Below are positions 35,320-43,340 of a DNA stretch of 64,000 nt, piece by piece. Positions within the stretch are counted from its first letter, which is position 1, and each line of letters begins with the position of its first letter. Below the pieces are notes generated by a model. That model made no database searches, was not told the DNA's origin, and was given only the letters and a program-made list of their open reading frames with translations. The translations under genes were made by a program, and so were the position numbers. Source of the stretch: Pelagibius sp. (GTDB lineage: Bacteria > Pseudomonadota > Alphaproteobacteria > Kiloniellales > Kiloniellaceae); contig NZ_JANQOI010000090.1 of the NCBI RefSeq assembly GCF_028289705.1, positions 57,995 through 121,994 on the forward strand, read 5' to 3'.

Positions 35320-36228
35320 CTAAGGCCACTGCACGCCGCGGCGGTTCAGGGTCACGGCGTAAAGCGAGGTGGTGGCGGTGATGAAGAGCTGGTTCTTCTT
35401 CGGGCCGCCGAAGGTCACGTTGGAGACCGTCTCCGGCACCTTGATCTTGCCCAGCAGTTCGCCCGCGGGGGAGTAGCAGTGCACGCCGTCGGCGGCGCTG
35501 GACCAGATGTTGCCGTCCTCATCCAGGCGGAACCCGTCGAACACGCCGGCGTCGCAGACCGCAAAGACATCGCCGCCCGACAGTTTGCCGTCGTCGCTCA
35601 CCTGGAAGGCGCGGATGTGGCGCGGACCGTCGGGGTCGTGGGAGAGACCGGTATCGGCGATGTAGAGGATCTTCTCATCGGGCGAGAAGGCGAGACCGTT
35701 GGGCTTGTCGAAGTCGTCGGAGGCCACCGTCAGCTCGCCGCTGCTCGGGTCGAGGCGGTAGACATAGTTGGCGCCGATCTCGCTGTCGGCCTTGTAGCCC
35801 TCGTAGTCGGAGAGGATGCCGTAGGGCGGGTCGGGGAACCAGACGGTGCCGTCGGACTTCACCACCACATCGTTCGGTGAGTTGAGGCGCTTGCCCTGGT
35901 AATTGTCGGCCAGGACCGCGATGCTGCCGTCCCATTCGGTGCGGGTGACCCGGCGGGCGCCGTGCTCACAGCTCACCAGCCGCCCTTCGCGGTCGCGCGT
36001 GTGGCCGTTGGTGTAGTTGGAGGGGCGGCGGAATTCGGTGACCCCGGCCCCCGGCGTCCACTTCATCATGCGGTTGTTGGGGATGTCGCTCCACAGCAGA
36101 AAGTCGCCATCGCAGAAGTAGACCGGCCCTTCGGCCCAGAGGGTCCCGGTATAGAGCTTGTCGACCTTGCAGTTGCCCAGAAGATAGTCGCTGAAGCGCC
36201 GATCGCGCACGTCGTAGTCCGGGTGCAT
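35320..36228 (-). CDS. SMP-30/gluconolactonase/LRE-family lactonase
   Basis: The 302-residue beta-propeller has family blocks EGPVYFCDGDFLLWSDIPNNRMMKW (with the metal-ligand Glu), NSPNDVVVKSDGTVWFPDPPYGI (Asn ligand), KPNGLAFSPDEKILYIADTG (Asn ligand) and VFDGFRLDEDGNIWSSAADGV (Asp ligand). It hydrolyses sugar lactones or related esters. There is no signal peptide. It may serve sugar-acid metabolism but has no catabolic genes adjoining it. Confidence 0.87.
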   Translation of the reverse strand: MHPDYDVRDRRFSDYLLGNCKVDKLYTGTLWAEGPVYFCDGDFLLWSDIPNNRMMKWTPGAGVTEFRRPSNYTNGHTRDREGRLVSCEHGARRVTRTEWDGSIAVLADNYQGKRLNSPNDVVVKSDGTVWFPDPPYGILSDYEGYKADSEIGANYVYRLDPSSGELTVASDDFDKPNGLAFSPDEKILYIADTGLSHDPDGPRHIRAFQVSDDGKLSGGDVFAVCDAGVFDGFRLDEDGNIWSSAADGVHCYSPAGELLGKIKVPETVSNVTFGGPKKNQLFITATTSLYAVTLNRRGVQWP

Positions 36229-36375
36229 CGCCCCCCTCCCCTGCAGTTCCGGGCCTCCGCGCCCGCTTGTCCGGGAACCAGTTTAGCGCTCCAATAGTGG
36301 CGGGCCAATCTTGGAGGCCTTCTATGGAGCCAACCTTTGACCAGACTCCCGCTTCAAGCGAGCCACCAGTAAGCC

Positions 36376-37206
36376 ATGGATGTCCTTTTTCCCAACGCCT
36401 TGGTGGATCCAGGGGAATACCTACAGGCCCAGGCTCTATGGCGGCGTCTTTTCGACCGTATCAAGTGCGAGGACTACCGGGGCCCGATGTGGACCGAGTG
36501 GATGAGCACCACCTTCGCGGACGGCACGCCCTGCTACGATGGGTCCATGGCGATCTACAGCCAGCACTGCGCGGAAAGACGCAAGGGGATCAAGATCTGG
36601 CAGGTCGACCCGGCCGAGGACGGGATGACCGAGTCGTACCTCATCCCCTCCATTGAGCCGTCGGGGGAGTTCGGCGAGATCGATTCGCTCGATATCTCCT
36701 GTGTTCTCACTGAAGAGAACATCGCAAGGGTCGAAGGGCTGATTCGCCTCTATATGGTCGAGGACCTCACTCCTGAGGCGATGATCATGCGAATCGGCAC
36801 GCAGTTCCCTAAAGTTCACAAGGAACCCCTGCAGCACCCGGTCCTCGTGTCCCTGGACTATGGTCTCCGCAAGCACTTCTGCGCCTTGCGGGGGACCCTT
36901 GCGAACTGCGCGGCAACCTATGACGCGAGCCCAACGCCAGGCACTCCGATCAATGCTCGGTTCAGCTTCTCGCGTTCACCCGGCGACAGCGCCAAGATCG
37001 AGGTTGTCGCCCAGGCAAAGGCGGGCGGCAGCGGTCTGACGCTCACCTACCGGATCAGCAACAGCGATGGTCGGTTGCTGGCCGAGGGTCCGCGCGCAAC
37101 CGTCGGCGAAGACATGGCCGCCCCAGGCGTCCAGGCCGTCGCCGATGCGTGGCTTGGTGAAATCACTGACTTCGTGCAGGAGAACCGTCACCTCTTCGTC
37201 AGGTGA
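36376..37206 (+). CDS. Protein of unknown function
   Basis: A 276-residue soluble protein with no signal peptide and no family I recognise. The N-terminal half contains RGPMWTEWMSTTFADGTPCYDGSMAIYSQHCAERRKGIKIW and several acidic segments; a beta-rich portion follows (GTPINARFSFSRSPGDSAKIEVVAQ). The frame covers the whole stretch between the lactonase and glycosyltransferase genes. Codon usage is less GC-biased at third positions than that of its neighbours. No strong ribosome-binding site is visible. Confidence 0.6.
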   Translation: MDVLFPNALVDPGEYLQAQALWRRLFDRIKCEDYRGPMWTEWMSTTFADGTPCYDGSMAIYSQHCAERRKGIKIWQVDPAEDGMTESYLIPSIEPSGEFGEIDSLDISCVLTEENIARVEGLIRLYMVEDLTPEAMIMRIGTQFPKVHKEPLQHPVLVSLDYGLRKHFCALRGTLANCAATYDASPTPGTPINARFSFSRSPGDSAKIEVVAQAKAGGSGLTLTYRISNSDGRLLAEGPRATVGEDMAAPGVQAVADAWLGEITDFVQENRHLFVR

Positions 37207-37239
37207 TGGCGGTCTCTTCGGGTCGCTTCGGTTCTGGTC

Positions 37240-38238
37240 CTACACCAGCCGGTGGAGATTTTCGCGGAACATCTGGGCGCAGTGGGCCCAGGAGAACTTC
37301 AGGGCGTGCTCGCGACAGTGGCCGCGGTCGATCTTGATGGCCTCGCGGGTGGCGCTGCCCAGGTCCTCGCTCAGAACCCCCACCCCGGCGCCGTCGACGA
37401 TGTCCAGGGGACCCGGCACCGGATAGGCCGCCACCGGCATGCCGCTGGCCAGGGCCTCCAGCACCACCAGGCCGAAGGTGTCGGTGCGGCTGGGAAAGAC
37501 GAAGACGTCGCCGGAGGCATAGTGGGCGGCCAGATCCTCACCCTGCTTGGCGCCAACGAAGTGGACGTCCGGAAAGGCCGCTTCCAACTCCGCGCGCTGC
37601 GGGCCGTCGCCCACCACCACCTTGCTGCCGTCCAGCTTCAGGTCGAGGAAGGCCTGAATGTTCTTCTCCACCGCCACGCGACCGACGTACATATAGATCG
37701 GCCGCGGCAGGTCGAGGGCCGGCGTCGCCTCCGGCCGGAACAGCGTGGTGTCCACGCCGCGTGTCCAGTCCACCAGTCGCTCGAAGCCCCTGGATTCCAG
37801 CTCCTGGCGCATGGACTGGGTCGCCACCATGACGGCGGCCGAGGGTCTGTGGAACCAGCGCATGAAGCGGTAGCCCAGGTCCGGGGAGACCGGCGCCCGG
37901 GCCGCGAGGTACTCGGGAAAACGGGTGTGATAGGAAGTGGTGAAGGGCAGCCTGCGCTTGACGCAGTAGTTCCTGACGGCGACCCCGATGGGCCCCTCGG
38001 TGGCGATGTGAATGGCGTCGGGGGCGAAGGCATCGATGCGCTTCTTGAGCCCGAGGGACGGCAGGATCGCCAGCGGAATCTCAAGATAGGTCGGACAGGG
38101 CAGCGTCTTGAAGAGGTGCGGTGCGAGCACCTCGAAGACATCGCCCTGGGGCTCCAGCTCCTCGCGGACCCGGTTGAGGGTACGCACGACGCCGTTGATT
38201 TGTGGATACCAGGCGTCGCTCGCCAGCAGAATACGCAT
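37240..38238 (-). CDS. GT4 glycosyltransferase, Agt-like glycolipid synthase
   Basis: The 332-residue protein starts MRILLASDAWYPQINGVVRTL and has GLKKRIDAFAPDAIHIATEGPIG, FTTSYHTRFPEYLAAR, and the C-terminal DTFGLVVLEALASGMPVAAYPV with the EX7E-type site. This group includes lipid glycosyltransferases (Agt) that add glucose or glucuronate to diacylglycerol during phosphate starvation in alphaproteobacteria. The gene follows a PlcP-like gene by five bases, the same pair known for phospholipid replacement. Substrate assignment is by homology and context. Confidence 0.8.
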   Translation of the reverse strand: MRILLASDAWYPQINGVVRTLNRVREELEPQGDVFEVLAPHLFKTLPCPTYLEIPLAILPSLGLKKRIDAFAPDAIHIATEGPIGVAVRNYCVKRRLPFTTSYHTRFPEYLAARAPVSPDLGYRFMRWFHRPSAAVMVATQSMRQELESRGFERLVDWTRGVDTTLFRPEATPALDLPRPIYMYVGRVAVEKNIQAFLDLKLDGSKVVVGDGPQRAELEAAFPDVHFVGAKQGEDLAAHYASGDVFVFPSRTDTFGLVVLEALASGMPVAAYPVPGPLDIVDGAGVGVLSEDLGSATREAIKIDRGHCREHALKFSWAHCAQMFRENLHRLV

Positions 38239-38243
38239 AACGC

Positions 38244-39065
38244 TCAGGCGGCGGCGGTTGCCGGCTCCAGCATGGGAAAGGCCCGCAGTTCGGCCCAGTG
38301 CAGGATCTCCAGCCGGCCGTCCATATGCTCGACGAGCGCCGTGCAGCTCTCCACCCAGTCGCCGTCGTTGACGTAGAGAATACCGTCGATCATGCGCATC
38401 TCCGCCAAGTGAATGTGGCCGCAGATCACGCCGTCCACCTTGTGGCGCTTGGCCTCCGCCACCACCGCGTCCTCGAAGTTGCTGATGAACTGGACCGCGT
38501 TCTTCACCCGATGCTTCAGATAGGCCGAGAGCGACCAGTAGCCGAAGCCCAGCTTACGCCGCAGGTAGTTGAAGACGGTGTTGACCTGCAGCATGGTGAC
38601 GTAGGCCCAGTCGCCCAGGAGCGCCAGCCAGCGCGCGTACTTGACGATCCCGTCGAACTCGTCGCCGTGGATCACCAGCATGCGCTTGCCGTCGGCGGTC
38701 TCGTGGATCACCTCCTTGATCACCTCGACGCCGCCGAAGTGCATGCCGAGGTAGTCGCGCAAAACCTCATCGTGGTTGCCCGGCACATAGACCAGGCGCA
38801 TACCCTTGCGCACCTTGCGCAACAGCTTCTGCACCACGTCGTTGTGGGCCTGCGGCCAGTACCAGTTTCTTTTCAGGCGCCAGCCGTCGAAGATGTCGCC
38901 GACGAGATAGAGCGTCTCGCACTCGGTGTTCTTCAAGAAATCGAGCAGGTAATCGGCCTTGCATCCCCGCGTCCCCAAATGAATGTCGGAGATGAAGATG
39001 CTGCGATATCGCGAAGGTCGCGTAGGTGCCAGGCCGTCCATCGGTCGAGTCCGCATATCCCACAA
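38244..39065 (-). CDS. plcP: PlcP-like intracellular phospholipase C (metallophosphoesterase; often annotated as UDP-diacylglucosamine hydrolase)
   Basis: The 273-residue calcineurin-like phosphoesterase has SDIHLGTRGCKADYLLDFL (metal ligands Asp27, His29), LVGDIFDGWRL, VYVPGNHDEVLRDY, LVIHGDEFDG and CGHIHLAEMR. The family is often annotated LpxH-like, but in Sinorhizobium and marine alphaproteobacteria the homologue PlcP cleaves phosphatidylcholine-type phospholipids to diacylglycerol when phosphate is scarce. The Agt-like glycosyltransferase downstream would then turn the diacylglycerol into glycolipid. Phosphate control is expected, but I could not find a convincing Pho box. Confidence 0.8.
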   Translation of the reverse strand: MWDMRTRPMDGLAPTRPSRYRSIFISDIHLGTRGCKADYLLDFLKNTECETLYLVGDIFDGWRLKRNWYWPQAHNDVVQKLLRKVRKGMRLVYVPGNHDEVLRDYLGMHFGGVEVIKEVIHETADGKRMLVIHGDEFDGIVKYARWLALLGDWAYVTMLQVNTVFNYLRRKLGFGYWSLSAYLKHRVKNAVQFISNFEDAVVAEAKRHKVDGVICGHIHLAEMRMIDGILYVNDGDWVESCTALVEHMDGRLEILHWAELRAFPMLEPATAAA

Positions 39066-39604
39066 GGCTTGCCACAGCGGCGGTCTTTGCGCGGCTTATA
39101 GCAACTCGCCCGAAGCGGAAAAAGGACGGCTGTGCAAATGCTGGGGAATATAACCTCAGCTTCACTGCATTGTAACGAAACCTACATGTAGCGATTACTT
39201 TTGGTTAATTATTGCTCCACTAACCCGAGTCGTTCGCTTTTGGCCGAATACTTACGGAAGCCGAATCATCCCGGAGGACGGTTCGAACGCCGGCCGACTC
39301 CGCCAATCAGTTCCGTCGCCCGGCGGAGTCGATCAGGTCAAATCCAAACCCCCGACCCAAGTCCCCCGACCCAGATATCCCGGCCCGGATATCCGACATG
39401 GAACTGTCGCGATACCACAACCTCAACGTCACAGAATGTTCATGATAGCCATGCAAGCAGACGGGGCTCGCCGCCGCTCCGCAGCCACGGACGGTGCCTG
39501 CGGCCTCCCCGGGCGAAGGCCCAGGCCGATCTGCCTGACGGTTCCGGGAAACCCACTTTAGGCCAGAGGGTTAAACCTGTTATATCGCATGTCGTGTTAG
39601 GAGT
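39066..39604. other. Divergent intergenic region, 539 bp, between plcP and the phosphonate genes
   Basis: Holds the promoters for the plcP-agt and phosphonate operons. Visible elements are an AT-rich stretch near 39165-39220 containing the palindrome CTACATGTAG (39182-39191) and a degenerate 14-bp tandem array (39349-39390). The open frame at 39201-39620 has no family likeness and a composition unlike coding DNA here. Confidence 0.5.
39349..39393. repeat. Degenerate 14-bp tandem repeat with embedded inverted repeat
   Basis: Units CCCCCGACCCAAGT, CCCCCGACCCAGAT and ATCCCGGCCCGGAT follow with a 14-bp period. The last unit overlaps a perfect dyad, GATATCC (39374-39380) and GGATATC (39387-39393), with a 6-base centre. 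Confidence 0.65.
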
Positions 39605-40387
39605 ATGCTTGCCGCTGTGAAAACACTATCGACCGCCCGCTATGCGGTGTACTTCGCGCCGGTCTACGAAGCCGCCTTCTGGTCGGCGGCCCAGCGCTGG
39701 CTCGGCCGCGACTGCATCACCGGGGAGCCGCTGTCGCCGGGATCGGTCGACGGCCTCGATCAGGGCGCGGTCGCCAAGGCCACGGAAAGTCCCCGCCACT
39801 ACGGATTTCACGGGACCCTGAAGGCGCCCTTCCGGCTGGCCGAGGGCTGTTCGCTTGACGACTTGCGGGCGGCGACCGCCCAGCTCGCCGCGTCACAGAC
39901 GGCCTTCCTGGCTCCGCCCCTTGAGGTGACGGCCCTGGGGCCTTTCCTGGCAATGACCCTCTCGGCCCCTTCGCCGGCGATGTCCGGCTTGGCCGATGCC
40001 TGCGTGCGCGACCTCGAGGAGCTACGCGCGCCCCTTGGAGAGGCGGAGTTGAAGCGGCGGCTGTCCGCCGGTCTCAGCGAGCGCCAGGAAGCGCATCTCC
40101 GCCGCTGGGGTTACCCCTATGTCTTCGAGGAGTTTCGCTTTCACATGACCCTGACCGGGCGGCTGGACGAGGAGATGCGCCATCGCCTGAAGACTGTTCT
40201 CGCCGAACGATTCAGACCGCATGTACAATCGCCGCTGCCGGTTCGGGAGATCGCCCTCTATGAGCAGCCACTGCCGGAGGAGCCGTTCCTGCTGGTCGAC
40301 CGCTTTGTCCTGTCCGGGCAGGCCTCGGCCCACCCGGACGCCGGACTGCAGGACCCGGAAACCCTGTCTTCCGGCTCCCCGGCGTGA
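39605..40387 (+). CDS. DUF1045 phosphonate-metabolism protein (2H phosphoesterase fold)
   Basis: The 260-residue protein has RYAVYFAP near the start and two His-x-Thr motifs, HYGFHGTLKAPFRL and FRFHMTLTGRL, which define the 2H phosphodiesterase superfamily. This DUF1045 (TIGR03223) branch is found in phn operons. Two starts are possible: ATG at 39605, only one base after AGGAG, or GTG at 39617 with AGGAG 13 bases upstream. It may process a cyclic phosphate intermediate of phosphonate breakdown, but this is not proven for the family. Confidence 0.83.
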   Translation: MLAAVKTLSTARYAVYFAPVYEAAFWSAAQRWLGRDCITGEPLSPGSVDGLDQGAVAKATESPRHYGFHGTLKAPFRLAEGCSLDDLRAATAQLAASQTAFLAPPLEVTALGPFLAMTLSAPSPAMSGLADACVRDLEELRAPLGEAELKRRLSAGLSERQEAHLRRWGYPYVFEEFRFHMTLTGRLDEEMRHRLKTVLAERFRPHVQSPLPVREIALYEQPLPEEPFLLVDRFVLSGQASAHPDAGLQDPETLSSGSPA

Positions 40388-40435
40388 AAACGCTGCGCGC
40401 GCCGGATGCAGAGGAAATACGAGGAGAGAGGACTG

Positions 40436-41020
40436 ATGCCTGAAAACCAAACGGCAAAGCAGGAGGTTGCCGATCCCGTCGAACACCTGCTGACCATCCT
40501 TGAGGAAAAAGGCGGCACGCAGTACGGCGGCGAAGAGGTCGACCAACTCGCCCATGCCCTGCAGTGCGCCACACTGGCGCAGGAGAACGGCGCGCCGGAG
40601 AGCCTGGTCGCCGCAGCCCTGCTCCACGACGTCGGGCATCTGGTCAACCCGAAGGCTGAAGGCGCCGCCGAGGCGGGCATCGATGCCGCGCACGAAAGAA
40701 TCGGCGCCGGCTATCTGGCGCGCTGGTTCGGCCCGGCGGTCACCGCTCCGGTGGCGCAACATGTTGCCGCCAAGCGCTATCTCTGCCAGGCCGAAGAGGG
40801 CTATTTCGAACGCCTCTCGTCGGCCTCGGTGCTCAGTCTCCAACTTCAAGGCGGCCCCTTCTCGGCGGCGGAGGCCGACGACTTCCTGGCCGGACCCTAT
40901 GCCAGGGAGGCGGTGAATCTGCGGCGGTGGGACGAAGCGGCCAAGGACCCGGCGAAGCGTACGGCGAGCCTGCGGGCGTTCCGACCTCTGCTCGAAAGGG
41001 TCCTGGCAGCGCAATCCTGA
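40436..41020 (+). CDS. PhnZ-type HD-domain phosphonate oxygenase
   Basis: The ATG at 40436 follows GGAGAGAGG, giving 194 residues. The sequence matches PhnZ, a mixed-valence di-iron oxygenase that cleaves 2-amino-1-hydroxyethylphosphonate to glycine and phosphate. Tyr30 and Glu33 keep the Y-x2-E spacing of PhnZ. His40, His64, Asp65, His68 and His86 line up with its metal and substrate ligands, in LAHALQ, LLHDVGHL and AAHERIGA, and His109 lies in the matching region. The hydroxylase partner PhnY is not in this window, so the substrate could differ from that of characterised PhnZ. Confidence 0.83.
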   Translation: MPENQTAKQEVADPVEHLLTILEEKGGTQYGGEEVDQLAHALQCATLAQENGAPESLVAAALLHDVGHLVNPKAEGAAEAGIDAAHERIGAGYLARWFGPAVTAPVAQHVAAKRYLCQAEEGYFERLSSASVLSLQLQGGPFSAAEADDFLAGPYAREAVNLRRWDEAAKDPAKRTASLRAFRPLLERVLAAQS

Positions 41021-41038
41021 GACGACGGCCGCCGCGAT

Positions 41039-41611
41039 ATGTCTGGCGACTCCTCCGCCGGGCGCCTCTTCCTCGTCGTTGGCCCCAGCGGCGCGGGCAA
41101 GGACAGCCTGATCAATGCCGCCAAGACCCGGCTCACCGGCCGCCGCGGCTTCGTCTTTCCGCGCCGGATCATCACCCGGCCCAGCGACCCCGAGAGCGAG
41201 GTCCACGACAGCGTCGGCGAGGCGGAGTTCGAGCGGCTCTGCGCCACGGGGGCTTTTTTCCTGCATTGGGGCGCACACAGCCTGCGCTACGCCCTGCCCG
41301 CCTCGATCGCCGATGATCTGGCCGGCGGTGCCACGGTCATCGCCAACGTTTCCCGCGCGGTCATCCCCCAGGCCCATGCGAAGCACCCCGCCACAACGGT
41401 GGTCTTCGTCACCGCGCCACAGGAGGTGCTCGAGGAACGCCTCCTGGCCCGCGGGCGCGAAGACCGCGACACGGTGCGCCGGCGCCTGGCGCGCAGTGCC
41501 GAGCTGCCGGCGGGGCCACCGGTGGTGACTGTCATGAACGACGGCAGCCTGGAGGCCGCCACCCTGCGTTTTCTGGCCGTGCTCACGCCGCCCGCCTCCC
41601 CGGGGCCCTAA
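41039..41611 (+). CDS. phnN: Ribose 1,5-bisphosphate phosphokinase PhnN
   Basis: The 190-residue kinase has a P-loop VVGPSGAGKDSLI and guanylate-kinase-like landmarks typical of PhnN: FPRRIITRPSDPESEVHDSVGEAEF, FLHWGAHSLRYALP and VVFVTAPQEVLEERLLARGRED. PhnN makes PRPP from ribose 1,5-bisphosphate late in the C-P lyase pathway. It sits 18 bp after the PhnZ-like gene. The C-P lyase core genes (phnG-M) are not visible here. Confidence 0.92.
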   Translation: MSGDSSAGRLFLVVGPSGAGKDSLINAAKTRLTGRRGFVFPRRIITRPSDPESEVHDSVGEAEFERLCATGAFFLHWGAHSLRYALPASIADDLAGGATVIANVSRAVIPQAHAKHPATTVVFVTAPQEVLEERLLARGREDRDTVRRRLARSAELPAGPPVVTVMNDGSLEAATLRFLAVLTPPASPGP

Positions 41612-41723
41612 CCGACTGCCATCGCCAGCCTCACCCCGCGGTGAAACCCCGCCGATCCGGGCTGCGTAAGTTAAGACAGGAAGCCAAGGGGGTACCACCG
41701 ATGCCCCGAACCTGAGGAAAACG

Positions 41724-42047
41724 ATGATGTTTGCTGCCCAAGCTACCCTTTTGACCATGGCCAGCGAGTCGCTTTTGCGGCCCCTGGGGAAACGGCCCGC
41801 CCACAAGCCCCAACGCCAGGACCGCTCAAGTCTGGGCCTGGATGACCCCAGTGCCCGGCTACTCGCCGCCTTGGCGGAGATGCTGCCATCAACCCTGGAC
41901 GAGATCGCAGATGCCGCCGAAGTGGAGCGGACCACGGCAGAAGCCTATCTGGCCCGCATGTCGGCGCGCTGCGAAGTGATGTTCAATCCTCTGACGAAGC
42001 GCTACAGCCTTCCGAGAACCGCCGCTGGATCGACATTCGCCGCCTAG
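41724..42047 (+). CDS. Small unknown protein with possible winged-helix-like core
   Basis: The 107-residue frame starts at ATG 41724 (or 41727) with GAGGAAAAC just upstream. Residues 45-95 (LAALAEMLPSTLDEIADAAEVERTTAEAYLARMSARCEV) look like helix-turn-helix segments. No family is recognised. The gene is monocistronic by spacing, 112 bp after phnN. Confidence 0.55.
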   Translation: MMFAAQATLLTMASESLLRPLGKRPAHKPQRQDRSSLGLDDPSARLLAALAEMLPSTLDEIADAAEVERTTAEAYLARMSARCEVMFNPLTKRYSLPRTAAGSTFAA

Positions 42048-42494
42048 CGGACAGATCCTTATTGTCCGCCTCCGCGGTCAAAGTCAGGTCTACAACTGAA
42101 ACGAAACGTCATCTGTTAAGAAATCCTACCGAAATGAAGCCCGACTATTCTCATCGCCCAGCATTCACCATAGACGACTGTGATAATCACCCTGAAGTTT
42201 TGCAATGACATGTGTGCCGGGTAAGACCCGGACCGATTTCGAGGACCAGAGAATTTGCGGTGATCTGCACCGCGACAGTAACGCAAAGCCAGCCATTCCA
42301 AACACCAATAAGCCCCAAGCAATCGTCGATTTCGCGGGCGCAGTACGGGGTATCTCCGGCTAACGCGTTACTCCAAAGTCCCTGCTGAGCCCCGGGGCAA
42401 ACGCCGCTGATAGTACTAGTACGCAAGAATACTGGATTCTCATTAACCGGATTTCCATCTTGCGTGCGGATATTTGAGCTGAGGAGCAGAAGAC
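42048..42494. other. Intergenic region, 447 bp, with two perfect 10-bp palindromes
   Basis: No ribosome-binding-site-backed gene is visible. The palindromes TAACGCGTTA (42361-42370) and GTACTAGTAC (42413-42422) have centres 52 bp apart, close to five helical turns, upstream of the DUF1194 gene. The rest has no recognisable RNA or repeat. Confidence 0.5.
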
Positions 42495-43274
42495 ATGCTG
42501 TTCAGAATACTGACTCTTATCCTATTTTCCGGCTTCTTCGCGATCGCCAATCCGGCGGCCGCCCAACGTGCAGCCCTGCCTCTGGCGACGGATTTCAACG
42601 TGGTCACAGCGGTCGACGTCTCCGATTCCATCACCCGACACGACGAGTGGCTGCAGTACACCGGCCTGGCCCGCGGCGTCGTCGATCCCGGATTTCTTTC
42701 GCTGATCGGCGAGGGACTGATGCAGCGCATCGGTTTCATGGCCTTCACCTGGTCGAGCGACGGCCGGATGCGTGTCATCGTGCCCTGGACGGTCATCGCC
42801 GGTCCCGAGGACGCCGCCCGGGTCGCCGCACAGTTCCGCGGCGCGCCGCGGATCGACCGCTCCCACTATGAAGGCAACCACCAGACCCCCGAGGCGGCGG
42901 CCGTCAGTCTGCCGGCCGCCAGCGGCGGCATGACCGATATCGCCCAGGCTGTCGGTGCCGCCACCCGCTTTGCCGCGAACGCGCCCTTCCAGGGCCGCCG
43001 TGCGGTGATCAATATCCTCAGCAACGGCGTCGACAACGCCGGCTTCGATCCCAGCCTGACGCGGGACGAGGCGATCCGCCAGGGCGCCACCATCAATGGG
43101 GTGGTGTTCGGGGGGCGCCGCGACCTGCCGGCCTATTTCAGGCAACACGTCATCGGCGGCCCGGGCGCATTCCTGATGAGCGTGCAGAAGCCGGCGGACC
43201 TGCCCAGGGCGCTGGAGAAAAAGTTCTGGCGCGATCTGATCGCCGGATCGATGGCGCCGGCCGGCCACGGATAG
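42495..43274 (+). CDS. Exported DUF1194 (VWA-like) protein
   Basis: The ATG follows GAGGAG. A signal peptide (FRILTLILFSGFFAIANPAAAQ) precedes a VWA-like domain: VVTAVDVSDSITRHDEW (a MIDAS-type DxSxS is visible as DVSDS), FMAFTWSSDG and GRRAVINILSNGVDNAG. The 259-residue size fits the DUF1194 family, which is abundant in alphaproteobacteria and of unknown role. It probably binds a divalent metal and a protein partner in the periplasm. Confidence 0.85.
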   Translation: MLFRILTLILFSGFFAIANPAAAQRAALPLATDFNVVTAVDVSDSITRHDEWLQYTGLARGVVDPGFLSLIGEGLMQRIGFMAFTWSSDGRMRVIVPWTVIAGPEDAARVAAQFRGAPRIDRSHYEGNHQTPEAAAVSLPAASGGMTDIAQAVGAATRFAANAPFQGRRAVINILSNGVDNAGFDPSLTRDEAIRQGATINGVVFGGRRDLPAYFRQHVIGGPGAFLMSVQKPADLPRALEKKFWRDLIAGSMAPAGHG

Positions 43275-43340
43275 GCCCCCGACTTTAGCGCCGGACTGAC
43301 CGCAGCGAGCTGAAATCGAAAGCTGTCGGACTGAATGCTG

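Noticed and set aside
39168..39185. Possible Pho box upstream of plcP
   Set aside because: Only 8 of 14 informative bases fit the CTGTCAT-N4-CTGTCAT pattern and the orientation is opposite to plcP; too weak to call.
39201..39620. 139-codon plus-strand frame in the plcP-DUF1045 spacer
   Set aside because: No ribosome-binding site, Pro/Arg/Ser-rich composition, covers repeat-like DNA and overlaps the DUF1045 start.
40022..41935. 637-codon minus-strand frame opposite DUF1045, PhnZ-like and PhnN genes
   Set aside because: Composition artefact; the three plus-strand genes have catalytic motifs and ribosome-binding sites.
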